This document shows, piece after piece, positions 11,601-25,038 of a stretch of DNA of 64,000 bases (its first letter is position 1; each line of letters opens with the position of its first letter). The position numbers were made by a program, and so were the translations under genes. Source of the stretch: Galaxea fascicularis (lineage: Eukaryota > Cnidaria > Anthozoa > Scleractinia > Euphylliidae); contig OX419335.1 in the NCBI GenBank assembly GCA_948470475.1, positions 35,222,797-35,286,796 on the forward strand. Direction: 5' to 3'. Below the pieces are notes generated by a model. That model saw only the letters and a program-made list of their open reading frames with translations. It made no database searches and was not told the origin of the DNA.

Positions 11601-14600
11601 CAGAATTTGCTTAAAAATAAAGTTTAGTTCCCAGCGGAGAAACAGACTATTGTTCTTGACCACCAACATGGCCGCCATGACATCACATGCAATCCAGCAA
11701 TTTCAATTACTGAAATCTGTTTCATTGTAGTAACGTAACATTCAGCCAACTAATAAAACATCGCTCTACAAACTACGCTCATCTGTTTTGCTTTCTTTTG
11801 CGCTTTAAGGACAATTAATCAAAACTTTAAATCGTCCTATATCAGTGTATTTAACACTTGAGCTTACCACTTTATTCCTAACAACTTGCTCTAATCCATC
11901 AAAACCATCCCTATAACAAAACACGAGCAGTGTGAAGAATTCGGCAGCAATGTCCTTCAAGTGGTCTTGGAAATACTCAGCAAATCTAGGATTATCATCT
12001 GTAAAAAGGAAAATAATAAATCAGTAATTGATTAACATAATAAAAAATCTCTCGGAAGAGATTCGACTTGAGGTGATATTTGGCAAAATTATTAACTTTT
12101 CATTAATTCTTTTGTTCAAAAATTGTTTTAAAATATTTCTTTGTGATAATTTTTACCCTGCAAATGTAAAAACTTTACAACACCAACAACCATTTTTGCG
12201 TTGGTTTGTACTGAAACTACTTCCACTGACTCGATAGAAAAGACATTTTGAAAGCACAACTTATCAGACCAGAAAAAAAAAATTGTAGTTTTGGAAAATG
12301 GATTCACTAGAGGTACTGGAGGGTGTACTTACCTGAACTCAACACTAAATCTACAGCTGATCGGACATAATGCTCCAGAAAACTTTGTGCCGATGCGGTG
12401 ATGTCTATGTTATCCTTTGTTGGAACACTTTTCTGAAAGAAAATCATTCACGCATCGTTGGGTTAATAATCCACGCGGCTATGATGAACAGATTGAAAGC
12501 AACAGGCAGACAATTAGCAACTTACCAGGGAGTCGCCTATGCAATCAACAATCTCTTTACACAGAGCATTCACTCCCTCCTACAAGCGAAATTGGAAAAG
12601 AAACATCACACACACAAACAAACCAGTAAAAAATACAACAAAAAGACAAAACAAAACTTATACAAACAAACAAACGGATCACTGAAGAAATCAAAACTAC
12701 GGCATACGTAAAATTACCTTTGATACTCAATTGAAAATACGTGTTTCTACAGGTTCCAAAAGCCTGCTATCATTCTCAAGTGCGGTTTACACCCAAACGG
12801 ATCTGCCACGATTTCCCAGACCCAAATTACAATGGCATTTTGACACTCAATCTGCTTTTGATTTTTACTTTCGATCGAAACAGCGAGCTTTTTGACAGTA
12901 TTAGCTCGACTACAAAATCGGGCCCAAGGCTGCGTTCTAAGAGAAGAGGTTGGGTAACCAAAATCTCTAAACTCTGGAAATTTATAGGGTGCCCAGCATA
13001 TAAGTTTGTGCAAAAACTATTATTTCCTGGTCGCCCAAAGGTAAAAATAAGTCGCCAGCCGATCAACAAGCTCGACACATGGCAGAGGAACAGCTTTAAA
13101 GTATTAGAGGCCACGGAGGGTAAGTATGCTTTTTAGGCTTGAATTGCCCCGGCTAAACGATCAAACGGTTTCGACTCTTCCCTAGCGCTTTCCTAACGTT
13201 GGTTGGAAGAAGAACGTTTAACTGCCCCTCTCAACTTAGTACTGAAATGGGTTCCATGTTTGATCTGGATCCGCGGACACGAAATGTCAACACTTCGAAA
13301 ACACAGTTAGTTTCACCTGTCTGTTTTCATGTGTATCTGGATTGCCATGTAACAGATCTTCCTTTACATACTGCATCAATGCTGGCTGCATTCTATCGTA
13401 TGGCTCTTCTGACCCTGAACAAACAGCAGGAGAAACGCACTGATTAACGAATAGCTTCCATTAACTTGGTCAGTGTGTGTCTATTCTGATAACGCACGGG
13501 TGACATCAAAACATGATAAGAATGACTGATGTTCTAGTGTACACACGTACTGGCCGTCTGTTCTTTAATTGAAAACTCGTCTAGACCAATCACTCTCCTC
13601 TCTCCAGAAAAAGTAACAACTATTGTGTTATGCACTGCCTCAAAAAAAAAAAAAAAGGACAGCAGGAAGGCGAAGCGGTTTAGGGCGCTTGAGTTTAATG
13701 CGGTCATCCCGGGTCCCGCTCTGGCCACTAGCTGGTGTTGTTCAGTCTGAGTAGTCTCTGATTCAACTCCTTGGTCATCCTTGAAAATAGCCAACTGGTT
13801 TGCCTCCAGTCAGGTAGGATTCTTATCATGTTATGTTCAATTTAATTATTTGTTTCATGTCATTATCTTACTCCCCTTTTTAAATAAAAATAAATGACCT
13901 TTATTTACCTTCCACAGTATTTGTAGCACAAAGGCTGAGCAAATTTCATTTATTGATTTATTTTTATTTAAAAAGGAGAGGAAGGCAATTCACCTCTAAT
14001 ATTGTAATTTGCAGTGTCCTTACCTAACACTACCCCGATAGTGTCTTCAATGGTCAACACAGTACTGAGCCGCTGAAATAGAGCTGGGACCAAACCTTCA
14101 GGGAAGAAAAGGATAAAAAACCAGTTCAATAATAAGATAAACACCTTACCTCAATCTGTGAGACAATGGTGTCAAGGAAACCGCGACAGTAACCATCAAG
14201 CACTCAACGGGATTAAAATAAGGTTACAACAAGTCGTGCAATCCACGAGGTAAGAGAGATGAATAGCATTATTAAAAAACAAAGTATACATCATAATCAA
14301 CAAACCAGGAAGGTTGCCATTAGAGGCCGGCAGCCGGCGGATTTCCGCCGTATGTCAGACCACTTTGCCGGTGCCAGCTACTTTTGCCCCAAAATACAGG
14401 AAATTGTATTGAGAAATCATTTATTTAATGACGGTTAATTAACTAGTGATAGAGATATCAAATGCATTTATAATCGTCCGCGTCCTTTATAGTTTCATCT
14501 TGTGTAGATCCGGAGACAAGAGTAAGCTCTTACCCACCACTCCCTTCCTCCAAGCGTTCAGATTACCGCACTTCTCAGAACTTTCCATAGCTCTTTAATC

Positions 14601-15690
14601 AGCTCGGTCTTAGGTTTGTTCTGGTTTACTGTCCAGTGATCGGTTTACTAGGTTTTGCACTGTTCAAGAAACTCAATTTGCCCAAACTGTAGTGTCGTCT
14701 TGGTAACGTGGGTTAATTTGTGAGGTTCACGCTCATCGTATCATCTGTGGTCACCTACTTCAATCCATGCATTTTGTAAAAAAGTAATTTTCGTTGCTAC
14801 ATGCATTTCTGGAAATACCTCTTACAATCCCAGTGACTTCCGTGTTAAACCCTGTGCACAAAATGTGCTTTACACTTACAGAACAACAATACATTGAATG
14901 CTCAACCAGATACCTTGTCAACATTCGCGGCACTCTTTCCCAGCTAATACTAATAATAATAATAACAGCGCCTAAGTAAACTAAATGTATCACAGTCAAA
15001 GGCAAAAGATAACAAACCCTCCTCATCTTGAATTTCTATTCCACTTGACCTCATGGTCTGGATTAGGGTATTTATCGTCTGTGACTGACCTGTAATGAAA
15101 CAAGTGAATAAAGGGGTAGTTTCTAAAGAAACATTGGTGCTGTGTGGATGGGAAAGTAGTACACAAAAATTTGATTTCATCAACGGAGTTGGTAATGTAA
15201 ATTGACCACCGTGCAGGGATTCTAAAAGCCCAAGTTTCGAGCGTTAGCCCTTCGCCAGCGTCAGAGCGATTCCAAATTTGCTCTGTCAATTTACATTATC
15301 AACTCCGTTGATAAAACCAAATTTTTCTGTAATGAAACAGTCAGACACTTGTCAGTAACTTGAGGTCCATATACATGTGCAAGAGTAGAATAAAAAAAAT
15401 TAAGTTTAAAACTGAATTCTTTTATTGTCACGCACATGTACAGGTCTTAAGAACTAATGGAAACTACAGCATTGTCAAAGATGAAATTTAACAAAAACCA
15501 AGTCAGTATAAAACTGTACGTGAGTGATGTATATGAAATGAATCATATATGAACTGCGGAAATGGAATCAAATGAAGACTGATCCTCGCAGTTGTGAACG
15601 CAATTATATGCAATTGTGTAAAGAAGCGTGGATAGAAAAATCTGGACTTCAGCGGGGTTTGAACACATGACCTCGCGATACCGGTGCGAT

Positions 15691-15721
<31 letters not shown>

Positions 15722-18700
15722 TGATGGGAGCACTTCATAGCTCAGTTGGTTAGAGCGTTGCACCGGTATCGCGAGGTGACGGGTTCAAACCGCGTTGAAG
15801 TCCTGAATTTTTTTCAGGCTTCTTTACACAATTGCTTAAATTGCGTTCACAACAGCGAGTATCATTCCTTATTTGATAAAACTGTACATTAACATTCTCC
15901 CCTTCAACTTTAAAAAAGTACAACGAGCAAACTGTTAATGTGTATTCGAATGGGCTGTGTTAATCCAGGCCCTGAATCCAGCTTCAAGTTCCTGTAGCAA
16001 CCTCCGTCCCACCCCACCCATGCCCGATCTTGCACTTTCGCACCCCAGATCTCTTGTTGTTACTGACCTCCCTGACTTCGTCTGTTCGCATCGGACATTA
16101 TATTGTCCATGAAATCCATCATGGCTCTTCTCATATCAGGTCCACCTGACTGCAATATACAAAACAAAAACGATGACTCAACAACAACAAGAGGAGGACG
16201 AGGAACAGGAAGAGAAGGAACAGGATATTTGCACAACTGACAGTGGAGGCAGGAGCTTCCTACATGAAATACAAAACGTGTGGTCACCTTTACTTGATTT
16301 GCCTAACTTTATTCAGGACCTGTAAGTACCCATTTGACATTTTACAATTTCAAGCTAATCATCATATTCCTCCATGAGCAAATTTTTGGATCTCAGTTTA
16401 AAACAAGCCCGTCACAAGAATAACATTACCAAATAATCAAGAGGTGATAATAACCGTTTATGAAAAAGAACAAAAGCATCAAAATGTGCATACATACAAG
16501 TGGTAAAAGTAGTTAAGAGATAAATGTCGTTTCCACTGGTCTTCGGAAAAATGCCCTTACAGCTGTAGGTAGAACTAATTTGTGGAGTTTAGTTCAGACT
16601 GCATAATAATATGCTGTCAGAATACAATAATTGCAAAGTGAGTGGGCTGTTTGGCCTATATCCAAAACACCTAATTGGATGGTCAATAATTTTATACAAT
16701 ACAGTGCACAATGCTGTAAATGTAAGGGTAACTTTCTGTATTGTTGTTCATATCATGAGGCAGTAAACAAATAATCTGCAGCTGTACCTGTTGAGCGCTT
16801 GCACGGCTGCCCCCTCTGGGCCCAAACAAACCAGGAGGAAAAGGAGGAAAACCTGTAGAGCCAGTACGCCGATCATGGGCCATCATCCCTAAAATGCCCT
16901 GCAGCTCAGCTGGGGAAATCATGCGCTCACGACCTGCAAACATCAATGAAGAGTAATTTAATGTAAGTGACGTCTAAATGATAATGAAAATGCTGCACCT
17001 GCATTTCTAAGAGCTATGCTTTTAGGATCCACTCACATTTCAATATGCATTTCTTTTCGTCCCAAACCAAAAATGCTACAGGCATCACTTTCTTGAATAA
17101 AAACCCATCAACCCAACCACCCCAAGAATTAAAGAGGACAGCGACAGTTACAGTAATGATTGGTTCCGATGCACAGACCAACACCCACAGTGTACATGCA
17201 CCTGAAGAGCAACATAATTATGTGAATTCATTTTGTCTTATGTTAAAAGGTTTTAAGATTTGGAATATACTTGTAAAAATTATATTTACGCTCTATTTAC
17301 ACTCAAAACAGGTACATTCAATACTGACACTGGCTGTGTTTACAAAAGACTATGCATCTGAAAGATCTGGAGATGGTTAAAAGGAGGCAGGGCAAATTTT
17401 GTTTTACTAATAAAGTGCGCTAAAATGACTTGCGAGATTTTCAAATGGCTAAGAACCAGAAATATATTAATTTTAAACTATGCCAATAGAAAAGAATGGG
17501 GGTCCAATAAAAACTTCCAAATGCTCTTTCCTAGTTGTACATTCAGTACCTCGAGACCTCCGTTCTGGTCGAGATCTTGGTCGCTCAGTTGCAGTTTGTG
17601 GTTGGGTTACTGAAGCTGTAGTCTGAGATGCACTTTGTGCTGTTGTCTGGGGTTGAGTACTAGTGGACGACGTTGTAGTTGTGGCAGACTGTTCGGTGGT
17701 CTGCTGTGGCTGTGAGCGCCGTGACTGTGGTCCAAAATGGAATGACTGACACGGTAAGGAGGGGTCAGGGTGATTTGAAGTTGCCAGGTTTGGATTCATG
17801 CCAGATAAGAGATTCATTGAAAGGCCACCTGGTAATCCCTGCGGCCTTGCTTGACCCTGCCCTGGTGTTGAACTTGGCATCCCAGGTGTTGAAGCTGAAG
17901 ATACTGGTTGAGTTTGTGGATGGGTCTGTGGCTGGTTCATGGAGTTAGCTGTTGCTGTTATCCCCACACCGACCATCTGTGGTGGAGTTGGAGTTCCAGA
18001 CTGCACTGTCACTGGCATCTGGCCTTGGGTTGCAGCTGCAGCTGCTACGGATGCCGGAACATTGGAAATTAGTGCTATGAAGTCATCCACAATTATCCGA
18101 GTCCTTACACTCTGCTGTCCAGTCTGTGTTGATGATGTACTTGTACTAGTGCTTGTACTGGTTCCTGTAGTGGTAGTATTACCGTTTGTGTTGGTACCCA
18201 CTGAGGACCGCTGCTCTCCAAATGAGCTTGAGAAAGTCTCTCGTGCCGCACCATTATCTGCACTGGCACTCATTCTCGTACCACTAGTTGATGTAGTTGA
18301 CGATGATGGCTGCGTGCTGCTTGTTGATGAAGCACCCGGCTGTGATACATTTGATATTACGGTGGTCAAAGATATTCCTCCCTGAGGATTTACATGTATT
18401 CTCAAATTTTGGTTGGTTCCAAGTGGCAGCTGTGGAGTGCTTGGTGATGTCTGGGTGGTCTGTGCTGCTCCCACAGGAGGCTGCTATATGTGGAAAGCAA
18501 AAGAGGTAAGAAATGTGTCACCTTGGTTAGAAAAGACAGCTGCATTGCCTGATTTCATACCGTGAAGGACTAGGTACGAGTCTGTAAATTATGGGATTAG
18601 CAACTATTGATCCACATAGTCAGAAAGAGCACACCGAGATTCACAAAATCCCCAAGTTTAGTGTTAATTGGGCTAGTTTTGACTGAGATACAGGCATTTA

Positions 18701-21700
18701 AAAACGTAAAAAATTACAAAGAAATGTATGGAAATCCGGATTTCCATACATTTCTTTGTAAAAAAAAGTGGATGACAATATTTTGAGCGCCACACTGCTG
18801 GTCTTCATTGGGCGATGGTGTTGCCTGTGGATAAATATACATGACTAGCATCATGGTTGTTGGTGATTCAGAGGATCAAAAATGCACCAATCACCACTGA
18901 CCATAGTTTCAGTCATATTGATCCCCAGTCAGTTGACACCATCACCTAATAAAAGCCAGTATCACACTATACTGCAATGTTATTTATAAAAAAAACAATA
19001 AAATCATTATTGGGCCAGCCTTGTTGCTACCTTTTGAACATGAACATATCAACAGTATCTGAGGTCCAAGTTTATTATCGGCAAAACCACTGTAAACAGT
19101 GTAGATATTATGTAACTTCAGAAGGCTTTCGCGTTGCTAACACTAGCTTTCTCTGAAGCACTAACTGATTTTGAACGGTTAGGTTCGGTGAAGCGGAGTG
19201 ATGCTGTTGACAGCAACTGATGTAGTTTCTGTGTAGTGCAGCATTTAGGCCAGGTAAACACTAATATTATTTTACGGCGTAAACACACCAGAATAAGCTA
19301 TACTTAGAGCCTGATTAGATTACGATATTACACGCTACTAGATTTTACGCTGTCATTTGTTGACTTTGATGCCTTTGCATTGCAACAGTCTTGTCGTAAG
19401 CCCAAAGAACTCATTTCTTCCGTAATCCCTTTGGAGTGATTGGTTACATGTAACTTCAGCAAAAATGCTATAAACAATGTAAATATTCTGTAACTCTAAT
19501 GCAGAAGCCATGATCTAATTAGCTGCAAATCACCAGCTGGTTAACCAGCTGCTTTGGTTAACTGATTTGAATGTGCCAAGTGTGTCACATTTCTTTTGTT
19601 GTTCAAGTTGCTGACAGGAAAAACTTGTCGTGAGTTTTTGCATACATTATTTTTTGAAAATGAAGAGGAAATGAGCAAAAAAAAAATACAGAGCAATGTT
19701 TCCTAATTGGAATGTAGTCCACATGCCGTATTTAAGTTACTTTTACGCACATCGAAAATCGACCAAAAACCATTCTTGCCCCAAGCCCTTCAATTAAACT
19801 TACTGGTACAACTGTTGGATTGGGCACCAATTGAGGTGCACCCACAAAGCTTGACAGCATTGGTACTTGAGGGACGTGTGGAGATAGAGCAGTTAGAACA
19901 CTTGGTCTCCTTGGCTCTGGACCATGGAAATTGAATGAGATGTCTGACAGGGCATGATAAGCATGACTGAGACTATGGAAAGCTTCAGCCACTCGATCAG
20001 GCAGTGTGTCCTCCGAGGGCCCTAAGTTCTAAAACATAGTGCAAGTTAAAAAACAGTGTTAACGTATTTCCCCAAAGATTTCTCTCGGTGGACTCAAGGA
20101 CTCCTTGCATGAGCACAGTATGGTTAACAACCTCAGTAGATACAATTTGCCATTCCCTTGTTCATGGCAAACAATGTTTCAGATTAAAGAGAATTTCTTG
20201 TGGCTCTAGGGTCCTGTGGAAGTGATACACTTTTGAACTGTCTTGATGTTTCCTGTTTTAGTAGGAGAAAGAGGTAGGGACAAGAAAAGGGAGGAGGTGT
20301 GGAGAGAGTAAAATAAAAATGGAGGGAAGGAAGAGAGTTAAAATCAAACCAAAATGGACCGTCAGATTACCTCGGCTGTGTTTGCTTCCAGAAGAGATAC
20401 ATAGCGGTTTAGGACCGTTTGCATGGATGTCATGGACTCTCCTGCCTCCCTCAATATCTGAGCAAATGCTGCTGGACTGAATATATAAATACAGGCAAAA
20501 ATATTATTGTCTTAGATTTACTTCAATTAAATCTCAGTGGACCCATATCTAGGGACTATTAAAAGCCAGAAAGCACCACCAGGAATGTTAATTCATTTTC
20601 CAAAACAAATCTGAACAGTGGTGGTGTTCACAAAAACCTGAAACCAATACACAAAACAGGAAGCATGGGTTCAAAAATTACACATTCACATCTGTAATAC
20701 AAGTTGAAGAATGAGCTTGGAATTTGTGACCATAATTTGAGGCCTGAATTGTTTTGAGGCTTTATTTTCACTGTTCACAATAAATTGTGATGATCACTTT
20801 CATTCAGAGCTCAAATATAATAATGGTTTCATGTATATTCACATTCATCAACAAAGCCCACAGTTCATTACTAGAAGGCTTTGATTAATAGCTACCTTGT
20901 CTGCTGGTAACAAACTAGTGAAAGCAATACTGAAGTGTTACTACTGAAATACGTGTGCAGGCTGCAAATGTCAGATTGCTAGAAGTGTAGTAGTGTAGTG
21001 CAGTCTCCCACCTGGAGAGGGCAGGGGTTCTCCCTTCTGTAGATGTCCCTTGAGTTTGGTTACTCCTCTGGTCACCAGAAGGTTCTGAAGTATCCATTGG
21101 AAGAACACCTTCACCCTGATACATTGAACACAAAAAATTATGACCATTCAAGTCAGTATAATCATGTTGCCACGCGTGCTACTACAGTGTACCAAGGACC
21201 TCAAAAAACAACAATGCTTATAATGATGAAAATAAGAGATCGGCTAAGCAGCACATAAATAACATAGCATACCTGTAGTACAGAAAAGCACAGAACTGCA
21301 TGAGAGTAAAACAAATGACCTAAAACATAGCTCTAAAATGCAAAACATGAAAGCCCTTACAAATCCCCAACATATGCGGCCCTCTCAAGTGTGACCACCG
21401 CGAATAACTGTTGACCAAATTGGCCCAAGTTAAACTTAGTCTAAATTACATTCAGCCACATTTCAAGGATATAGATTAAAGAGACACATATTGCAATTTG
21501 GCAAATCCAAGTATCCTTAAATTTGCTGTTCTTTGGAATTATGCCAGGCATGAAGTTCTGCATTTACTTACAAGATATTAAATTTTTCAGATTTGAAGGC
21601 CTGGATTCAGCCAATTAGCATGCCTATAACAGGATTTCCTGAAGTGATGCATGAATAATCTCTTATTAAATCCCAACCAAACGAAATCACTCATGCCTCA

Positions 21701-24700
21701 AATCCTTCCTAGTTTCTGTATCTTTAGTTTTTGGGAAAAACCATAAGCTACAGTGTAATCCATGCACTGAATTGTAGCCTTGAGGTTACAAATTGTAGCT
21801 GGCGAAACTAGGAAAGTAGCCAGTGGCTGGTGCTTTTTGACAACTAACCCTGTGTACATGTAGGTGCACTGACCTGCAAGCCCGAGGAGATAACTAGTCT
21901 TTATGCCAAGTAGAGTAAGTTTACAGAGGTTTGGATCTTAAGACCAAATCACTGCATGTATAATTTTACAAACTCCTTTAGCTTTTTTCTCATTGGTTGA
22001 GAAAGTGGCAAGAACCAATCACAGAGCACAGTAATGCACAATGGGTATATGACACAAACACTGATCTTTACCTCGGTTCTGTTTAGAGCAGAAGATGCAG
22101 CTGTTATAAAATGCCTTGCCCTGTTTATCCTCTGTGAAACATCATTCCCAGGCTAACATATGGACAACAATGAAAACCACAGTTTCAACATAAACTCTAG
22201 TAAGGGACAAAGGGATGTACACTGAACATATGTAGTAGGGTAGGATGGGGTGGAATCATAATAAATAACATTTTCTTTTCCTACACTGTAGATCTACAAA
22301 TGTACATGTTTTTGTTTTCAATGTAGTAGATAGTCGCAAATAATGTCAGATGCCACATTGTTCTCGTTTTGTTTTCTAAACTTGTTTTTCTTATGAGATG
22401 AATGGACCACCACAGTGTAAACTGGATGCCACATGAAGCACAGATTGTTGAAGTTGACTCCTTTGTAGTTCTGATTTTTACCCCTAACAAACATACCTTT
22501 TCAGAGATATGTACTTTGTAACTTGATCAAAGAACAAAGCAAGCTAATAATCTGTGGCAACAAGTCCATGGCACTGGACTCCTGAGTGAGTAATACATTT
22601 TTGAGGGTTGTGGCTCTATCACATTTCAGCATTGACATTATTGTACATTTTGAACATGATCACCCATTGCAAAAATAATGCTTTAATTTTCACCTGAGTA
22701 GTTGCTTGGAGGTTAATATGGACATTGACCGAAGATCCATCATCCTGTATAGACAGTGATTTACAACTTAAGTTAGTATGTACAAATTCACTAATCATCT
22801 AGACGAACTATGGTATTTTGGCAAACTCTTTTGTTCCAGGACAGTAAATCAAAGATATCACTGAAACACAACCTAAAAAATAAATAAATACAGTTGACTC
22901 CCGATACATGTAGCTTGAACTTTCAAGGGAAACAAAAGTCACAGGGAGTCAACTGTGTCAAAAAACAGCACAGTTTGAAGTTAAAATTACCTGGTTTTAA
23001 GTCACATAGCAATTATTATTCATGAACAAAAAGACAATGCACATTGATTTAGTAATTTTTTGGACAAAACAAAGCATAATTCCCATGATTCTACCCCTTC
23101 AACATTCCTGAATTGGTTTAACAATCATTACATGTAACTAACTTTGTTAAGATTCATTGCATAAACCCCACACAAAGGAAAAGAAAAGTAAACCAATTTG
23201 AAACTTTAAACCCAATTTTGAAACTACTTCAGATACCTGTGCATTGTACTTACAGATGATGACGTGCTGATATTGGCCTGAGCAGAATCCACTCCTAGCT
23301 GATTGACAAGACTCTGAACTATTTGCTAAATAAAAATCGAAAAGGGATACACATTACCAAAAGGTGTATAGTGTATTGTGGCAGAATCGGCACCTAGAGT
23401 ACCACCTTATCACAGCAACTCCAACTTTCTCCTTTCATGAGTTTTTGTTTTATCCTAAACAGCTTGAATTGTAACATTGTAACACACTCCAAAGCTCAAG
23501 CCTCAACTCTAATAATCCTACAAATACTGTACACCAAACATGTACAATACATGACAAATGCCTTCTATCAATTCTCCAAATCTAACAAAAATAATATGAG
23601 AAAAACAATATTGTGTGGTTCCAGAAAATATCCATACCCCCCCACGGAGGGTTTTTTTCAGTTTGAGCCCCCAACCCCCCGGATTTTCCATTACAGAGGG
23701 CTTCACGTTATTCCCCCCCAACCCCTGGAATTTCCAAGATTTTTCCACTTGGTCCCCCCTACCCCCAGGAAATTCCAAATCCACAAATAAAGAGACTTCA
23801 TTACTTTATTTTGATCTACTTAGAGCCGAAATGAAATTTAGTTGCGGCCGATTACAGTTACACTTCAGATGACGGCGTAAAGCGGCATATTTTTCACGTA
23901 AGCGATTTGGCCAACCACACTTGCTATTTCATGGAACATTATTTAAGGAGATATTCACCAGGTAAGGAACAAAATTGCTAGATGAGGCTGTGAGATTTAA
24001 TTTTCCTAACAATGACCGTAGAAAATTCTAGACGTATGAATAGACGCGCTTATCTCGCTTTCTCTCCTTTGAAATGTTCAAACTATAAACAACTGAGCTT
24101 ATTAACACTCTACAGTCCTGGCAGCTCACCTTTTGTTTGCTCAAATTGAAAGAAGTTTCCATTCAAAAATATCCAAGAAAAAACTGAAAGTTGACGGTAT
24201 TGTTCCATTTTGTAACCTTGTCGAAGTTTTTTAATTTATGCACAATCGAAACAAGATATCGAATTACTTTGTACGCGCAAGCTATGTTATTACGTCTTAT
24301 TTTTGCTGTCAAAGTGGAACTCGGGAAAATAACTCAATGCTAATCTCCACGATATTTCTGTATGTTGCAAGTGTAATTTTTATCTTGTATTATGTGTGAA
24401 CAGTGCTGTTTATAAATATTATTTTTCGTGTGTGGAGCCTTGAAGAGACTTCGCTTATCAGCGGGAATCGTAAGTCGTCACGCAACATGTTTTTTAAAAC
24501 AGCTGTTTGTCAAATATCGCTTAAAAGTTTGTCTTTCACCAGGAATACTTCAAGTGAACGAGAAGCCAAGCGAGTGAAAATGAAGAGCCAGTGAAAGTGT
24601 GCAAAAGCGAAGAGAGAAATTACCCACTTCAGCTCAAACTCATTTCCACGCGTTCGCTCAATACGGCCAATCTTAGGGGACTGGGAACAATATTTTTCTA

Positions 24701-25006
24701 GTCGGCCATTTTGTTTTACTCGACTTTGAATGTGCTGCTGAGAGGTGTGCCTGAGTGGTGTATGTGTCGTCTGGCGCTGGAATAATAATAGGAAATATAT
24801 GACAAGGAATCCTACGTCTATTTCTACGGATAGAACTTTTCGTTTTTCTTGGTTACCTGAATCAATTGGAAAAATGCGTAAGTGTTTATTCAATCGCATT
24901 TCAAACCCTCTGGAATGAAAAACTCTTTATGTACCCCCTCCCCTTTGGAAATTTGTCTCTTTTAGACCCCCCTACCTCTAGGAAATTGTGTGACCCTCCA
25001 CGGGGG

Positions 25007-25038
<32 letters not shown>

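Noticed and set aside
15644..15803. Two functional tRNA genes
   Set aside because: The anticodon stems mispair, position 33 is not U, and the units are arranged as an inverted repeat; treated as a tRNA-derived element.
17679..18509. Three plus-strand frames antisense to BAG6 exon 12
   Set aside because: Shadows of the low-complexity Ser/Thr/Gln/Pro-rich coding exon on the minus strand.
23437..23872. Overlapping open frames rich in Pro, Phe and Gly on both strands
   Set aside because: They are translations of the C-run/GGAATTTCC units of the TIR element 23613-25040; the same occurs at 24866-25146, 30929-31111 and 35555-35918.
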